Source: Smittia aterrima (lineage: Eukaryota; Arthropoda; Insecta; Diptera; Chironomidae). Taken from it: 64,000 nt of DNA. A program made the position numbers and the translations under genes. Of the stretch, positions 13,901-26,800 are shown piece after piece; the stretch's first letter is position 1, and the number at the start of each line of letters is the position of its first letter. The stretch is from assembly GCA_033063855.1 (NCBI GenBank), contig CP093830.1, positions 12,152,854-12,216,853 of the forward strand, given 5' to 3'. The notes beneath the pieces were generated by a model. The model searched no databases. It was given only the letters and a program-made list of their open reading frames with translations, and was not told the DNA's origin.

Positions 13901-16900
13901 GAGGATGTCTGGGAGAACTGAAACTTTTTCCGACACACAAAACATTTGTTGATGTTATTTTAAGCCGAAGTTTGTGCTCATTTCATGTGTAAACTAAAAA
14001 CGGTTTTAGTCATGTGAATTTGACCCTTAATAGTCGACTGTTAAATTAACTCGCAACATGAGGGTAGGTGTCTGACGGAGATTCCTTTCAACTGTTAACT
14101 TAATTCATTCGGATCAGCTTGATTGTAATATTTAAATCCCCGTAAACGTTCGCACCAATTGTAAGAAGCGATTTGTAATTTTATGGGTGCGAACATTAAC
14201 AAAAGAATCATTTCATTGATGATCGTGTCGAGGGTGGCGTGTGAATGGCACAAGACTTGGCACCTTTCTCTGCTGTCAAATGAGTTTCTATTTAATTTGA
14301 AAGTTTATCAATCCTCAATTCCACTCTGAGCAAATTAAAATTTTTCGTCTCGCGCAACAAGAAATATTTAATTGGCAGATATTTTTATCTCTCTCACTTC
14401 TATTGACTTTATTAATTAAAAGGAAGGAAAAATGTTTCAAGCTTTATTCGCTTTATACTCGTTATTTCCACTAATGCGGCTGCCTCGTTCATCATCATAA
14501 TGGATTTATGGTTGGTTTATTATAAAAAAGCACTTGGAAATTAACTTTGGGTTAATACAAGTCTCCATCTTCATTTTCCTCTTTGGTTTCCGCCGTCTCG
14601 AATGTCGTAAAAATGTTTGAAGTGCATAAGGAGGATAAAAGACCTTTAAAAGTTATACATTAAACCATATTTACAATATAAATTTTTAAGTTGAAACGAG
14701 AATTGAGTAAATAATGAAATGATAATAATTTCATGGGCGTACCTTACAGAAATATTTTCACATATAAGCGACTCGCTTAAAGCGAGCGAAGCAGGCACGT
14801 TGAACAAGAAAAAAATAAAAAACTGGGGAGTTTCATGTGAAAAACTTTATTCTTCTTCAACTGAATATAATTTATGATAATTTCTTGTTTGATCGTGAAC
14901 GAGGGAATTCAATTTCTCACCTTTTTTTCTCAGTACTTTGATAATTTCCAGAATAAATAGTTTGGAAGTTTCGAGAGAAGCCGAAGAGCTAATGAGATTT
15001 TTAATGAAGTAAATCGCGAGGTTGTCTCTCGCCATCGATAATTTTAGGATCCAATCACATCAGTCAATAAAATTACCCATTTTAGTTTTGCAAAACCAAT
15101 TTCGTGTTTGTTGTCTCGTGAGTGGGGAAAAATCTCGATCGGGATATCAATCGAATCTCGACCTCTTTTAATCACAAAGTGGAAATTATGCAGTTTGCCT
15201 TTCAAATATTGTTTTAGAGTTATTTGATTACAAATACAATCTAAAGCAATTTAAGCTGCTGAAAACATAGCAAAAACAATATAAACACTTCACAGTTCAA
15301 ATGTTTTGTGTTGATCTCGCAAATATTTACGATAAATTTATTATTCTATAAAAAATTTAGTTAAAATCAATTTATTGTGATTGTAAATATGATTCCTATT
15401 TGTAGAAATGAAGCATAACAGGAGAAAAAAACCGAACAAACATCGATAGGCCTACGACAAACAAAAAGCTGGTGGATTCGTTTGCTTCAATAGAAAGGCG
15501 GTGGATGTTAATTTCGGTCAATCATTTGCATCAGGACCTCTCGTTTTTGGCTACTGAAACAATTAAATGATGCGGTGAAATTGTTTCGCTAATTGAAATG
15601 CGTTTTTTTTTTGTTATTTAGACAGCAACAAAATCGAAGAATAATCTAAAAGCAAAATAGTTTTTTTTTGTCGATAGATAAAAAAAATTGCGCAGTTTAA
15701 AGTTCACTTTCCATAAACAAAAATTTATTTGAACTTCTCCAAAATGTTTTAAACTGTGCTAACGCTCGTCTCCGAACCCAATTACTTAATTAAAAATAAT
15801 CACGTTCCGACGATTTTTCCACCATAGCGAAAAGCATTTCATCCGAAGAGAAAATAAAATGGAAAACGAGTCGAAAAGTTTTCCTCCGACTTGACATTAC
15901 AGTTTTTATCCATCATCGCAATACAAAATAAATACGCAGGCGCTTTAAGAATAGTCAATAATTATTTTGCTATAATCCCATTGCTCCTCATGATGGGATA
16001 ACTTCAAAGTCAATTTGAAGCTTCTTTCAATGAGAAAAATTCTCGTGAAAATTAAAAAACAATTTTTCTGTTTCTCATCTTTTACCTTCTCTTCCTCCCT
16101 CGATCAACAAAGTCTGGAAAATTGGAATAAAACAAAGTGGAAATTGTGTCAGAACGTTTACACATTATCAGCTTTGTTTACCTATTTCTTTCTCCATGTC
16201 CCAGACTTTACAAACCAGCATCCTGATCAAAAATGAAACAACAACGAGAATGCCATTCCTCCGAAAGTAAGTAATTTTCATAAAAGTCGCTAACACGGAA
16301 AACGCTTAAACTTTTTTTCATATTTCTGTTGATTTTAAAGAGAACAAAAATAATCGATAATCTGGAATACTCTCGTGGTTTGTTTGCTCATCTTTTTTTT
16401 CTTTACTTTCAACATAAAATGAATCCGTCGTCGCCGTAAGTTTGCGCGTTTGAAAAATCAATGAGAACGCCGCCAAATGATTTTGACGTGAAGTTGATTT
16501 CATGCGACCAGAACGAACAATATCGTGGCGCAAAATGCTTTCATTTTGAAGTACTCTGAAACATAAAACTTTAGTCTCTTCGATCGAAGGTAAAGACCTA
16601 AACAAACACTACATTAATAAAGCGAAGGCTCTCAGCTTTCCTGTCATAGCATATTCACGACAATAATCATGAAAAACTTGAATCTTGATCGTCCGGAACG
16701 CGCTATCAGCCAGAAACAGATCGACACTTACCGTCTCTATTTGCACAATCAATTTACAATGTTTGATAAGGAATAAACGAAAATCAATATCGTTGAGCGA
16801 GATAGAGAAACGATAAGCGAACTAAAAAAATCGATAAAGATTGATAAGAGTGACTGCGATAGGAAATGCACTTTTGCTTCGTGTTGAGACTTTGCTAAGT

Positions 16901-19427
16901 TGAGTTATCAGCCGTCGACTATCAGTGTTGACTCAATATTTTTCCGAGAAAGGTCTCATGGAAATTCTCTGAAGATTTCAATGTTACGATCGTTTCGACT
17001 GGAAGGAAAAAAAATCAATCGTATTTGCTTTGGAAAAGAGAAAGAAAATTTATATTTTAAAGGTTCGGTCAACGTCAAGACGCTTTTACTTCAACATTAA
17101 TTTTCAAATCAATATTTAAACAATTTTTCTTGTTCTTCACAGACAATTCGGCTTTTCAGTTAAATTACCTGCTAAGTTGATGCTCACACAATTCGCAATG
17201 AGTCTGAAGAATCTGACGAGTAAATTTATTCAGTTGCGGATTTCGAAACAACTTTTGTGAACAGTTTTTTTTAATGTGCAAAGTCTGCTATCTCTCCAAG
17301 TGCACAAAGCGTGAAGCTTTAAAATCCTGTAGGAAAAAAAATGAAAATTCAACAATTTTTCTGCCGATGCAAGCAGAAAAAAATCATAAATTCGCAGGAG
17401 CGAACGTAAAGAACTCTTTTGTCTCTACAACGATGAAAATGAATTTTCCTTTTGAGCAAACACAAAATGTCCGCGATCCACAAGATCATAAACGCGGTTT
17501 TATGTTGCACACATCAAATGCTCGTATAGCTTCATTTCAAAACAAACTCAGCGCAATTCGCCTTTTATCTCAACGAGTTCTAATTTAATTTAATTTCTTA
17601 TGCTGTTGATAATTTGAAATTTAAAGAACGTCGTCCAGTGAAACTGCGGAGAGATCAACGTGATTCTGAAATGAATGAGTTTCACGACCCAAACAGGACA
17701 AATAAAACTTCTCATCGTTGCATTTTGCATTCAAACGGATTCGTTTTTTGTGTCAGAACGTGCTTGGCGAAATCGCTTTTTTATTCCAATTCATGTCGGA
17801 ACTGTAAAGTGATAATAGAAAACCAAATCCTGAAGCAGTGCGAAAAAAATCTTTTTTTCAATGACGGGCATTGTCGTGCAATCTTTTCCAGAACAGCCGT
17901 CGCTTCGGGGAAGACATCTGAGTCTCTGATATATTGCATCAAACTTATCTTCATCATTCATGACACGTTTTCCCTGTAATGTGCTTTGGCGCCATTTTGA
18001 AACGACTGGGGGGAGAGAAGTTGAACGCTTTCGAAGCACAAACTTACAAACACACGAAGGGAAGGGAAATACAAGCGGCGTTGGAGGAAAATCGATAGAA
18101 GGAAAAATGTTTCGTCGAGAAAATGGAGGAAAATTGCTAAGCTGAAAATAATTTCCTGTAAAACTCGAAATTAAAAAATAAAGTTCATAGACGAAAAGCC
18201 GATTGTTCCAATTATTTTTAATGTGGAGTGTTTTTTTTTTATTTTTCTGTTTCGTGACAAAAAGATAAATTCTATTTAGTTACCTCAATAAATTTATGTA
18301 AATGTAATTTTTATTTTACAAAGTAATGTCTATTTTCCTTTTACTTCAATAGATATTTTTTTATTGTAATCACTTTTACGATATTTCATTCTTCTTCTTC
18401 GTCAATACAATTTCATTCATTACGCTACATGCTTCGTAGGATTGGGTTTTAATTAAATTCTATCTATATTTATTTATGGGTGAAAGATTTCTCAAAGAGA
18501 TTAGATTAGAAAAGAAGTTCTCGTCCGATCTAAAGTATTTTTCTTCTTCATCATTCGATTTTGCAACTGCAATCAATTACGCTTAGATAGTAAATTAAAT
18601 GTGCAAAGATTTTCTCATCAATTCTTATGAACTAGTTCGCTCTGTCTTGATTCCGTTATTCGATTTACAATATTTACATTCTCATTTGCATCTTTTGCGA
18701 AAGAAAACTATTTGAGTTTGATGAAGTTTAAAATTGCACAATTTTTCTTTTGTGTTGCTTAGTAAAAAAAAAAGATTTCCCGAAAAATATTCACTTAACG
18801 CTAAATTCACTTAAACTAAACCAAAATTCATAATTTTTGTTTTTCATTTATAATAATGAGATTGAAACAATTTTTAACAAGATAAAGTGTTCAGATCATT
18901 TTCGCTCGCATAGCAATCCCGCCATACGTTTGAGTTCATCGAAATTCCGTCGGGAAAAAAATATTAAACCTCTACACCTTTGGATCCATAAAAAAAATTA
19001 TTTGCAATCAAACGGTTTAACTTTACAGAAATAATTTTTCAAATTATTTGCAATCAAACGGTTTAACTTGACAGAAATAATTTTTCGTTTGTTGGCTGTC
19101 ACGTGTTGAAATAAAAACTTGCACAAAATCAAAAACGATCGCCGTGCTTACCCTAAACATCTCTCTCTCTTTCTCTGATATTCAACAATCAATTCGATTT
19201 AGATTTTTTTTATGAATCAAACAAAAACGTCAATTCTAATCAAATTTGCTTCTGCATTTGTTTAGATATCAGTTATTCATATTTTTATATTTTACATATT
19301 GTTGATGAAATAGTTGCTGCGAGTGTCGGAAGTGATGCTGCATTTGGGTGTTTTGATGATGATGGGAGTTGTGCTGTACTTGATTTGATTGTTGCTGTTG
19401 TTGTTACTATGCGATTGGATACTGATG
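1943..19427. other. Non-coding stretch downstream of fork head
   Basis: This is about 17.5 kb of AT-rich sequence with only short, scattered open frames (mostly under 125 codons) that show no recognisable domain, consistent exon structure or low-complexity protein pattern. There is a short CT run near 9621 and no tRNA, rRNA or transposon ORF that I can see. The part nearest 19427 must hold the fork head 3' UTR. Minus-strand AATAAA candidates are visible, for example at 18469-18474. The size and position suit a regulatory landscape for fork head, but that is inference from context only. Confidence 0.6.
18995..19086. repeat. Two-copy tandem repeat, 46-bp unit
   Basis: The units are 18995-19040 and 19041-19086. 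They are identical except for one substitution (CTTT in the first, CTTG in the second). Each unit starts AAATTATTTGCAATC and ends with a short T run. It lies 340-430 bp past the fork head stop codon, so it probably falls in or just beyond that gene's 3' UTR. No function is evident. Confidence 0.9.
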
Positions 19428-20816
19428 TCACAAGCTCGTAGTGCCTGCCGACGGATGATATCCTAAGCTTTGGTAATAGGAATCTTGACCTAGTGCAGCG
19501 GCAGCATGTGAATTGGGCAAGGGACTAAGTCCATTGTAGCCGTATTGACCCATCTCATACATTTTAATATCAGCTTTCGATTCGGTGGGAAGAAGCCGCG
19601 TTATTGAGAATGGATGGTTCGAGGGCGTGTAGCCGCTCGGCTCTTGCTTCAAATGATGCATCGTATGGTAATCACCCAGTAACGATGGATGGCATCTATT
19701 GACCATAGCAGTAATATCCTCCTGTTGTAATTGCTGATGATGGTGGTGCGAACCATGCTGTGAATGGTGTGAATGAGAGTGAGATTGTTGAGCTAAGCAT
19801 AAGTCAGCGGTAGCGTGAAGCATTGCTAAAGTGTCAGCGTCTTTGCCATGAACGGAATTCAACATTCCGTGCGAATCTGGTATGCCCTTATGATGATGCT
19901 CTCGATGATGATGTTCGTCATGCATATCTTTCTTTCCTTGCGGACTATGATTCTCAATGCTATGCGATGGACTCTTGTGCAGTTGTCTCACGGCTTCTTT
20001 CTTATCATCTTTGAAGCGTTTTTGTCTTCTCAAGTAGCAACCGTTCTCGAACATGTTACCGGAATCAGGATGCAAAGTCCAGAAAGATCCTTTGCCAGGC
20101 TTATCGGGCGTTCGAGGAACTTTCACAAAACAGTCATTGAAACTAAGCGAATGACGAATAGAGTTTTGCCATCGCTGTTGATTCTGTCGATAAAATGGAA
20201 ACAGATCCATAATGAATTGATAAATTTCAGCCAACGTCAACATTTTGTGTGGATTGTTCTGTATTGCCATCGTGATCAAACTGATGTAACTGTATGGGGG
20301 CTTAGCATGCGTGTAGCTTCGTCTGTATGTTGTTGGCTTCTCAGCTCTCGCTCGTTGTAAGACAGCAGAGTTTGGTGAACCAGGCTCTTGAAGATCTCGA
20401 CTGCCCATTGTTGTATATTGAGACATTGAAGCCATTGTCGCTCCCATGCCAGAGCCCATACACGAACCCATGTTTCCAAGTGGTGATCCCATCGATCCAT
20501 AGCCGATTGGCGCTGATGATATACAATTTCCGTTCATCGCATTCATTGCTGAACTCATTGCGCCCATATTCGATGCAGTTAAAACGCCATTGCCGAAGGA
20601 ACCTCCGCCGTTGCCTTGTGGAGAGACTGACGACATTCCTGTCATCCCCATCGTGTTCATGCTGTAAGCTGGGGTCATAGGACTCATGTTCCCATTATTT
20701 GTGTTTGGATTATTGTTGTTATTGTTGTTTGAGTTCGGGTTCACCATTCCCGAACTGCTGATTGGCGTTTCGGCGTAAAGTTTCTGCATCGCTCTCAACT
20801 CGTCCTCCACTTTCAT
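19428..20816 (-). CDS. fkh: Fork head transcription factor, FoxA class
   Basis: This is a nuclear winged-helix DNA-binding protein. In flies the FoxA orthologue specifies gut termini and salivary glands and acts as a pioneer factor. The single exon, as in Drosophila, encodes about 462 residues. The forkhead domain spans roughly residues 170-267, from AKPPYSYISLITMAI through the recognition helix QQRWQNSIRHSLSFNDCF to the wing ending RRQKRFKDDKK. Ahead of it is the Asn/Met/Ser-rich N-terminus with GSMGSPLGNMGS. Behind it are His-rich runs and the conserved C-terminal transactivation regions, including HPFSITRLLP near 400-409 (an EH1-like Groucho-binding motif), SKADIKMYEMGQY and a terminal AGTTSL. 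The first in-frame ATG is at 20816. The next, at 20789 (MQKLYAE), has a better -3 base and matches the usual fly start, giving 453 residues. An upstream in-frame stop lies near 20921. Confidence 0.97.
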   Translation of the reverse strand: MKVEDELRAMQKLYAETPISSSGMVNPNSNNNNNNNPNTNNGNMSPMTPAYSMNTMGMTGMSSVSPQGNGGGSFGNGVLTASNMGAMSSAMNAMNGNCISSAPIGYGSMGSPLGNMGSCMGSGMGATMASMSQYTTMGSRDLQEPGSPNSAVLQRARAEKPTTYRRSYTHAKPPYSYISLITMAIQNNPHKMLTLAEIYQFIMDLFPFYRQNQQRWQNSIRHSLSFNDCFVKVPRTPDKPGKGSFWTLHPDSGNMFENGCYLRRQKRFKDDKKEAVRQLHKSPSHSIENHSPQGKKDMHDEHHHREHHHKGIPDSHGMLNSVHGKDADTLAMLHATADLCLAQQSHSHSHHSQHGSHHHHQQLQQEDITAMVNRCHPSLLGDYHTMHHLKQEPSGYTPSNHPFSITRLLPTESKADIKMYEMGQYGYNGLSPLPNSHAAAALGQDSYYQSLGYHPSAGTTSL

Positions 20817-23800
20817 ATATTCGAAGTTTTGAGGATTTTTCGTGGTAGGAAAAATTTTGAACGAATTTATTTTTGCCGAGGTCAGAAGAAAACTCTGCAC
20901 CTCAAGCGCTTTTATGTTTCACAAAAAGTTTTTATAATGACACTGCAGATTTTCCGTCGACTTGACAGTTTCTCTTCACTCGTTGCGTTATGTTCTCTTC
21001 AGACATAAATGATAAGGAATAATCAATGTTTCAACACTGTTCATGATTCATTTCACAAAATGTGAGCTCGCAAATGTTTTCTTGTTCACTTGAAGTCTCG
21101 AAGTTTCAGTGAAAGTATGTCAACTCACATTAAACTCATTTATTGTTTTTCTTTAAATCCGTTTCGGTCACTCGCAACTTTATTATTATTTTTGTTTAGA
21201 CTCTCTCAGTTTTCCGAAGGGCAACAGGTTCTCGTCTCCACATATATCCAAACTATGGCAAAGCACAAAATTCCCTTTTCACCGAAAAAAAAAGTTTAAC
21301 AAACTCTCTTTCTCCTCTATGTTTGTATCAATAAAATGTTGACTCGTTGCAATCAAACAGAGACGTTTTTACTGATTGAAAAAACAAATAGACACTGTTT
21401 GCCGTTCCTTTTCTCGTATGTCATAAAAGGATTCAACTTCTCTGCTGTGTGTTTATATAATCATTTTCACTTTATATACTTTCTTCCTCCTTTTTCTCTT
21501 TCTCGTTTGTGTTAGGCTATGTGTGGGTTTGCGTGCGCTCCTTTTTTTGACTCGCTCGCTTATTTTATGTAATCACAAAGAGCTTTTACTATTTATTTTC
21601 TGCTTAACTCTTTTTTTTTCTTTTCTCCTTTCTTGCTGACTACGATACAACAATTTCAACTTTTCACACAAACTATTTTAATTCCTTTGCAGCGATCGAA
21701 GGAAAATAAAAAATAATCGATCGGAAAACTTTTTTCCAGCTGTTCAAATTTTTCGCAACTTTGTCTTCTTGATCACAACTGCCACATCGTTTATTTTTTT
21801 TTCTCTTCTAAAAAGCGCGATTCTGTGTCGTCTTTCAAAAAGTTTGAGCTATTCCGATATTGCGTTTACTGTGCATCAGCTCTCGCGGTAAAATAAGAGT
21901 TTTTTAATTCCTTGTTTTCACTCGGTAAAGTTCTCCTCAAGAAATAAACTTAACTTTTCTTCGTCACACAAAAAGCAACATCTCCAGATGTGAGAAAAAT
22001 ATTGTTACACGCTTTAAGAGACGCGACTGTTTGTAGAGAGGAACGAATACTATTTGGCTTTCCAAAAAATATTGTTATTCAAAATATAACAAAAAAGATA
22101 TCTTCCAAAATTATAAATGTAAACGGAAAGTTTCTCGTGTGTGCAACGCGCAACGAATACTCTTTCACAATGTGTTTCCTTCTTGCCTGTGCAGACCCTC
22201 TCGTCGTTATGAGCTTGTATATAATCAAATATTATCTGTTCGTTTCATACATTATTCATAGAGTTGAGTGTGCGTCTGTGTGACTGAAAATTCCCCCGAA
22301 ACGATTCGTAATATCCCGCTGTGCGGATGTTTCAACACAATCAGAGACGAGCCAATGAGAGAGTAGCTCACATGTACTGAGAACCGCTCAATCCTTCGAG
22401 CAGCCGTGCATTGCTTTAGGTTTGAGGCGGAGCCTTTCGTCGATTGTTTGGGAAAATGAAATGGAAAATAGTCTCATCATCACAACAGACACTTTTCATG
22501 CTACATGTGGGAAAATTATTAAGATGGTGATGCCGTTCGCACACAAACTCTCGTTCACTGAAAGCTGACACACACATCAATCGATCACAGTAAGAAAAGC
22601 GATTCTGTCATCGCGCCGCAGTATAAAGAAATAAATCGAAAGTATTCTTTTTGTCGTAATTCTACTTTTTTTTTGATAACCAAATTGACACTTAATCGAA
22701 CGTTTTGGCGACACTGGAAAAGGAATTTTTTTCTTGTTGTTTTCGTTTGTCTTTCGTCTTTCGCAAGAAGAAAACCATTTTCATCAGTAAAACGAGAAAA
22801 GTTCGTAAAAATATTGTCCACATTCGTTTCAATAGAGTAACACACGTCGGAGCGGTGAAAGATCATCGCAGCGAAAATATTTACCGACGAAGAATTTTCA
22901 ATTTTCTAAAACCCGAAATCAGAAAGAAAATTTCTGCGCTTGGGATTGATAGCCTCGCAGTATCCATCATTGTCATCATTGTGTTCGTTCGGTGCGCGCC
23001 ATCATCATCGTACACAAAGTACGTGTACGAGGAAAAAGCGAGAGAATAAATTTGAACCGAAATTTATCATAATCGGGCCTGACAGTTTTCCAAACTAACA
23101 AAACACACAAAAAGAATGAAATATGGGATAATTTTTCTCTATCGCTTCGGACGTTTTCTTGGCTCGTTTGTTTGGCGAACTGCTTATTGAAATTAATATT
23201 TAATCGAATTTTTCGGCCGTCCCCATTCGAGCAGTGCGAGTTTTGTTGTGGAATAAAATTGTGAGAGGAATAAAGAAGTGAACGTTCTTCAAGTGTTCGA
23301 AGTTGCGTCGGGTGTTTGAGATGTGCTAATTGAATGGACCATAAAAAGATAAAATCTCAAACATCTCGTCGTTCACTTCAGACGCGAAACTTTGTTTCCG
23401 AGTTTCGTTTTTAAAAAATATTACGGTGAACAGACTCAGATAATTAATGAGTCATGGAAGAGTTCTCTCTCTCACTCGTATCTGTGTCTTGAATTGAATG
23501 AAACGACTTTCCTTATCTCGAACTTAGTCGATCGATTGTTTAACTTCCATAGAACAAAACTGATTATGTGTTTAATATTTTAGGAAACATGAGTAACTCC
23601 ATGAGTCAAACACAGATTTTTACAAAAGATCTAATCAAAAAACTATAAATCAATTAGACAACTTGAACAAGACAGAAGTTCAACAACTTCTTTTAACCAA
23701 AATTTTTGATTTACAATCTCAACAACAATCGATTTGTTTTTTGTGTGGTTTGTGATAGCGGCTTTGACTTCTCTTTATTTTCGGCACAGCTAACCACTGA

Positions 23801-26800
23801 TAACTAATTAGTAGAAAATCAAAGCAATCTCACGCGCGTAGACTGCACGGCTGTCGACACTAGATAACTCGATACAATCAGCTTCACTAATTTCCCGAGC
23901 TTGAATATTGACAAAAAGTGATTGTTTTAATTGAAAATAATTATTTACGCAAACATATTTTCCTGATGAAGAGTCGCGAGACTGTAAAAGTCACCACCGA
24001 GAGAGAGACACAAAATGTTATAATACAATTGACGACCGTGTTGAGCTAAAAACAATACAATAATTTGAACAATAAATAAAAATTCAAACATACATTATAA
24101 TGATTTTAGTCAACAGCCGTTGTGTACGTAGAATGATGATGATTTTAACAACATTTAATTAATAAACAATATTTGATTTTTCAAATAAACAAATTAATTT
24201 AACCGTTTCATCTCTTGAGCTTATTCGCGTCAATTTAGATTTTCGCCTAACGAGATCGTAATAACTTAGAATTAATTTGTTTCACCGCAAACCGATCAGA
24301 GACAGCTACATAAGGACATCACCTGGATTTGTTGGGCTGTTGTTTGCTTTTCCGATCTCTCCCCATTGTGTATGACCATTCGCATTCAACTTTTTTATAT
24401 TTCTTATTGATTTAGAATACCCTGAACTGTCACGTAACGCCGGGCTCATTGAACGGTCAGGAATTGTTACAATAAATTGTTTGCTTTTAAGTTTCAGGCG
24501 AACACAAAAAAAAGTAAAACCGTTTCTCGTCGTCATTATTAAACATGACACGTGTGACGTGTCGATCAACTTTTATTCTAAATTTCAGAGGAAAACAAAA
24601 TAAAAAATTATTTTCTGTCGACTCATCTCGTCGATGGTCAAAGGCAAGCATATTTTGATAACGATTCGTCCTCGCCCACTGTGCACTATGGAAAATTGAA
24701 GCGGATTGCTGACATGTGCCCACAATTATATTAAGTCACACTTCACAAACTCCAAGTGTCATAAATGCTGATGAAAAACGAGAGAGACGTGATCACAAAG
24801 CGAAGAAAGAAAGGTGACTACTGTTTTGATCGTCGTGAAATCATAAACACATGACCGACCACCCAAACAAAACAGAAAAAAAATCTGTAAAACAATTAAC
24901 GTGTTTGTTCATTACTTGAGAATATTGTCCATCGAATTCTGAATATTTTTTGATCTTAAAGTCGTTGCCGTCAGTTGAAGGGTGACTACAGCTTCTCTAT
25001 TCTCTAGTCAGCCTTTGAAGATGTAGCGAGAGATGCGATGATTAAAACTGTTTTATTCATTATTCTGAAACCTTGATGAAATTTTGTTCGCTTACTGTTT
25101 CCTATTGAGACTTCCATACCAACAAATAAATTAAAACGACGGAACGTTAGCGTGAAGGTAGAAACGATGAATCGAGGAAAGAAGAATAAGAAGAGACGAA
25201 CAGCTTTAAGTTAAGGGAAAGTTGTGTAAATAAAGAAAAAAGAAGAGACTCACAGACATGTACGAAACCTTCTTTTTAATATTTTTTCGATATCTAAAGA
25301 GAAAGATTAAACTTTTTTTGAATTATGATGTCTGCCGGGGCAATCGAGAAATGGAAGTTAATAAAAAAAGAAGAATCCTCCATTAATTCAATCAAATTTA
25401 TTATTCAGTGATTTCTTTTCTCTTTTGAATTTATTTAGAATAATTAGTCTGAGTCGATCAGCGGAAGTTTGATAACGATTATTTCGATTCTCCCTTCAGC
25501 TCACCTAATTAACTAATTGCGCCGATTATGTCAGCAAATAACTTTTCCCGCGAAACAATCGCTGACTTCATAGAAAGACTCATCGCGTCGCTGAATTGTT
25601 GTGACAAATAAATAAAATAACAGAAATCAAATCAGCAATTGTTATCGCTTGATTGTTAGGATTTCCGATGAGGCTTCACTGTTTACGTTCAAACATATTA
25701 GAGAGAGAGAGAGTAATTTATGTACAAATATCTACTCGTCGGGTGACTAGCAGAGCTCCCTTAAATTCGCAGCTGACAAAAGCAAGTAAATATTTCAATG
25801 TTTGCGAATTGAAGACGATGGGAAAGAATCTCATTCAACTGCGCACTCGAAGTTCTAAGAATATGAATAGAACAAGCTTTTATCACTTTTATCAAATATG
25901 TGAGGAAACTTACAGCGACATGACGAATCCGCGCGCACAATTTAACAATAAATATGTTTGGCGAGTCAACAACGAATTATTAAAAGTATTTTTACAAACA
26001 AAATTATTAGTTATTATATTTTCAATTTTTAAAGCCAACAACGAAGAAGGAACATCGACGAGCGGAGATGATAAAAAATAGTGAAGAAGTCTGAAAATTG
26101 ATAGGCACGACTTTGTTAGAAGTACCGTGCATGATTAACGTCGATGATTTAGTTTGGAAGAGAAGGCTGAGTGATGGCAACAAGAACTAAACTTACGCAT
26201 CATCCCTCAAAAGCATTTGTCGCGTTTGTCCGTTCGACTTGATTATCACTCTCATGTTAAAAATTCTTTGTAACGCTTAATATTCGAGTCTCCGTCTCTC
26301 TCAATCAATATGTGTTTTCTGTAGCTCGGGAATTTCTCATTGAATTCGCACATTTTATCTTTTGCGAAAGTTATCTTAACCTTCTTCTCGTCAATGCAAA
26401 CCTTTCGATGGCATCAATTGATGTGCATTAAGCAAACACTTTTCACACCTCACTCGCTGCAATTCTCCATTAATTGAATAAAGCGGCAGCCGCCTTTACA
26501 TCACTCGCTACTTCCTGCTAGTTATCGTAAAATAATAAAACTAAATGACAAGCTACTGTATTTTTTATTCATAAAGCGCCTCGGGTCCTCATCGGAATAT
26601 TCATGTAATATTAATTTTATATTGTCTGGCGAGGGCTTCTTCCTCAAGATTTTTGGGATTCATTCGTCTCATTCATTCTTCTATGTTCCGTTTAAGAAGA
26701 AAATCGAGCGCTCGTATCTCTTACTTAATTAACAAACGTTAGATCTCTTGAGGCGCTCAGTCATAAATTGTCTTGTGAGATGAGAAACGAGACGCACAAC

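Noticed and set aside
17274..18145. Cluster of three or four plus-strand frames of 60-121 codons
   Set aside because: The sequences are Lys/Asn/Phe-rich without domains or consistent splice sites, and I could not join them into a plausible protein.
19848..20360. Plus-strand open frame of 170 codons
   Set aside because: It is the antisense shadow of the fork head coding exon, which has an unmistakable forkhead domain on the minus strand.
25653..26081. Plus-strand open frame of 142 codons
   Set aside because: It lacks a supported ATG start, has no recognisable domain and shows AT-rich, spacer-like composition. It is probably a chance frame.
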